The notes beneath the pieces are model-generated. The model saw only the letters and a program-made list of their open reading frames with translations, had not been told where the DNA came from and ran no database searches. Both the position numbers and the translations under genes were made by a program. Below are positions 62,400 to 64,000 of a DNA stretch of 64,000 nt, one piece after another. Within the stretch, counting starts at the first letter, position 1. Each line of letters begins with the position of its first letter. Origin of the DNA: Lachnospira sp900551945 (GTDB taxonomy: Bacteria > Bacillota > Clostridia > Lachnospirales > Lachnospiraceae); the NCBI GenBank assembly GCA_048380335.1, contig DBFCCI010000034.1, positions 5,976 through 69,975 on the forward strand, read 5' to 3'.

Positions 62400-63752
62400 T
62401 TACATATATACTACAAATATGTATATTGTGCTAATTGCAAGGGTAATGATTGTAGGTGGAAGATTTTTCTTGCAATACTCTCCCCAACCTATTGGATGAC
62501 CTGCTTTTGCTGATACCGATGTTCCTACAACATTCGCAGAAGCACCGATTGGTGTTGCACTTCCTCCGATGTCTGTTCCCATTGATAACGCCCATGCAAG
62601 TACTGAAAGTTCAATATTTTGTGTTACAGCTAATGTTCTTATAACTGGAAGCATTGTTGCTGCAAATGGTATATTATCAATAAACGCACTAGCTAAAGCT
62701 GATATCCATATAATAATAGCTACCATAAGCTTTAAATTACCGCCACTTATACTTTCAATAAACTTCGCTACAAGGTCTAATATTCCTGTTCTTTCAAGTC
62801 CACTTACTACTACAAAAAGACCTATAAAGAATAAAAGTGTATTATAATCTACTTTCTTTAACAATGATAAAGCGTGTTTTCCTGATGTAATTAATGTAAC
62901 TACAGCTATAAATACACCAATAAATGAAACTGTAAGACCTGTATACGCATGAGTTACAAGAAGTACAACGGCTGTTAAAAAGATTACTGTACTTACAATA
63001 AATCCCTTTTTATCTGTTATTACTTCTGATGGGTCAGGTAATTTACTTGTATCTATCGCATTGTCAGGATTATGGGCATATTCTTTACGAAACGCAAAGT
63101 AGAAGTATATAACTACTGCTATCATCGAAATAAATGCCATTACACCTGTATGAGTTATAAAGTCGGAAAATGAATAACCAAGTGATGTTCCTATTATAAT
63201 GTTAGGTGGGTCACCACACATAGTTGCCGAGCCACCTAGATTAGCACAGAATATATCTGATAAAATCATAGGAACTGGATTAAAATCTAACATTCTTGAT
63301 AATTCAATTGTGACTGCCGCAAGGAATAATATTACTGTTATGCTGTCTATAAACATAGCAAGCACAAATGACATAAACATAAATGCTATAAAGATAGGTA
63401 GCTTTCTATAATGCACCTTTTTAGAAATAAACATACAAAGCCATCTAAAGAAACCAGTTCTTGCCATTCCTTCAACCATAATCATCATACCTAGTATAAA
63501 TACTATAGTATCCCAATTAATTCCGCTTACACTCTCGGTCTTTCCAGAAGTATGCCAAAAACCAACTGTAAAGAAACAAGACAGATTAAGTGTCTGTGTT
63601 ATCTCATACATACTGTGCATAAACACTCCAAATACAAGTATAAGTGTCAATGCTCCACATGTTAATGTTATGTACTGCCTTTCAAATTTGCTAAAAATAA
63701 TTAACAAAAACATGACTAAAAATATTGTTACTGCCGTAATCTTTGCTGCCAT
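62400..63752 (-). CDS. ArsB/NhaD-type (SLC13-like) ion transporter
   Basis: A 450-residue protein with about 11 transmembrane segments in two inverted halves. The conserved loops are SATMCGDPPNIIIGTSLG in the first half and GGSATPIGASANVVGTS in the second, the binding hairpins of the IT superfamily. SLC13, NhaD and ArsB members move dicarboxylates, sodium/protons or arsenite, and the substrate cannot be decided here. No arsenic genes are nearby. Confidence 0.88.
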   Translation of the reverse strand: MAAKITAVTIFLVMFLLIIFSKFERQYITLTCGALTLILVFGVFMHSMYEITQTLNLSCFFTVGFWHTSGKTESVSGINWDTIVFILGMMIMVEGMARTGFFRWLCMFISKKVHYRKLPIFIAFMFMSFVLAMFIDSITVILFLAAVTIELSRMLDFNPVPMILSDIFCANLGGSATMCGDPPNIIIGTSLGYSFSDFITHTGVMAFISMIAVVIYFYFAFRKEYAHNPDNAIDTSKLPDPSEVITDKKGFIVSTVIFLTAVVLLVTHAYTGLTVSFIGVFIAVVTLITSGKHALSLLKKVDYNTLLFFIGLFVVVSGLERTGILDLVAKFIESISGGNLKLMVAIIIWISALASAFIDNIPFAATMLPVIRTLAVTQNIELSVLAWALSMGTDIGGSATPIGASANVVGTSVSAKAGHPIGWGEYCKKNLPPTIITLAISTIYIFVVYM

Positions 63753-63867
63753 AATACTGTCCTTTCTTGTATGCTACACATATTTAGTTCGTACGAATAT
63801 TTTTGTTCATATTATACAATATATTGCATAAGAAAATCAAGTACTTGTTGATATTAAACAATCTGAC

Positions 63868-64000
63868 TACTCTCCACAGCAAGCTGTGGAGGTTCTAACT
63901 GATGATATTCTGCAGTAATCGTACATCATTTTCAGACTTTGGATTACTGTCTTTCTATCAGAGCAGCGAACTTAACAACCAAGCAGTCCTACGACCACAT
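63868..64000 (-). mobile_element. Probable right end of an IS200/IS605-family element (runs off edge)
   Basis: A CTCCACAGCAAGCTGTGGAG hairpin (about 63874-63893) is followed by ~105 bases of higher G+C than the flank. On the minus strand a short frame (CGRRTAWLLSSLL, 63999-63958) ends in TGA, compatible with a TnpB C-terminus. A terminal hairpin plus a structured tail after tnpB is the layout of IS605 right ends and omegaRNA regions. Only the edge is visible, so this is tentative. Confidence 0.4.

Noticed and set aside
1..64000. CRISPR arrays, tRNA and rRNA genes
   Set aside because: No regularly spaced direct repeats and no cloverleaf or rRNA-like segments were recognised on either strand.

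Overview
The window looks like chromosome from an AT-rich, low-GC clostridial member of Bacillota, most likely a Lachnospiraceae relative. Evidence: T-box, FMN and preQ1-type leaders in Gram-positive style, strong AGGAGG ribosome binding sites, flagellin methylase, and many small zinc-ribbon proteins. Species cannot be named from the sequence alone. No rRNA, tRNA or CRISPR array was seen.

Layout. (1) 1-3.1 kb: a partial hypothetical gene, a tyrosine-recombinase-like protein lacking several catalytic residues, then an orphan trpD under a tRNA-Trp T-box. (2) 3.1-32.8 kb: a very AT-rich phage-derived locus, almost all on the minus strand. It encodes a long noncontractile-type tail (tail tube candidate, about 2,400-residue tape measure protein, Dit-like, Tal-like, BppU/S74 receptor-binding protein, XkdX-like), a Hol44-type holin and a GH25 lysozyme. 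No terminase, portal, capsid or active integrase is visible. Upstream lie a YonO/QDE-1-type single-chain RNA polymerase, an HU-like protein, an ~850-nt ORF-free segment rich in hairpins, two XRE regulators and a sigma factor fused to a DUF262 domain. The tape measure gene is split by ~1.3 kb holding a group I intron core and two genes on the opposite strand. (3) 33-41 kb: fliB-like, B12/radical-SAM, ybaK, ABC-F, sodium symporter and small ORFs, with three copies of a ~100-bp palindromic repeat. (4) 41-45.3 kb: ribDE-ribBA-ribH behind an FMN riboswitch. (5) 45.4-49.6 kb: queD-queE-folE-queC-queF plus an SGNH esterase behind a probable preQ1 riboswitch. (6) 50-58.1 kb: MarR plus a heterodimeric ABC exporter, a DUF2798 protein, and ilvBN behind a T-box. 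(7) 58.2-64 kb: homocysteine methyltransferase/MTHFR fusion, VanZ-RDD protein, cytidylate kinase-like protein, ArsB/NhaD-type transporter, and a probable IS200/IS605 end at the edge.

Most interesting part. The phage-derived locus reads as a tail-and-lysis cassette (tailocin or decayed SPbeta-like prophage) with its own transcription apparatus. An XRE repressor faces a sigma-DUF262 gene whose start region holds a palindromic operator candidate. The YonO-like polymerase gene, followed by an HU-like gene as in SPbeta (yonO-yonN), heads the minus-strand late block. The inferred cascade is repressor, then sigma-DUF262, then dedicated polymerase, then tail and lysis genes. The cascade is inference; the domains and the absence of head genes are read from the sequence.
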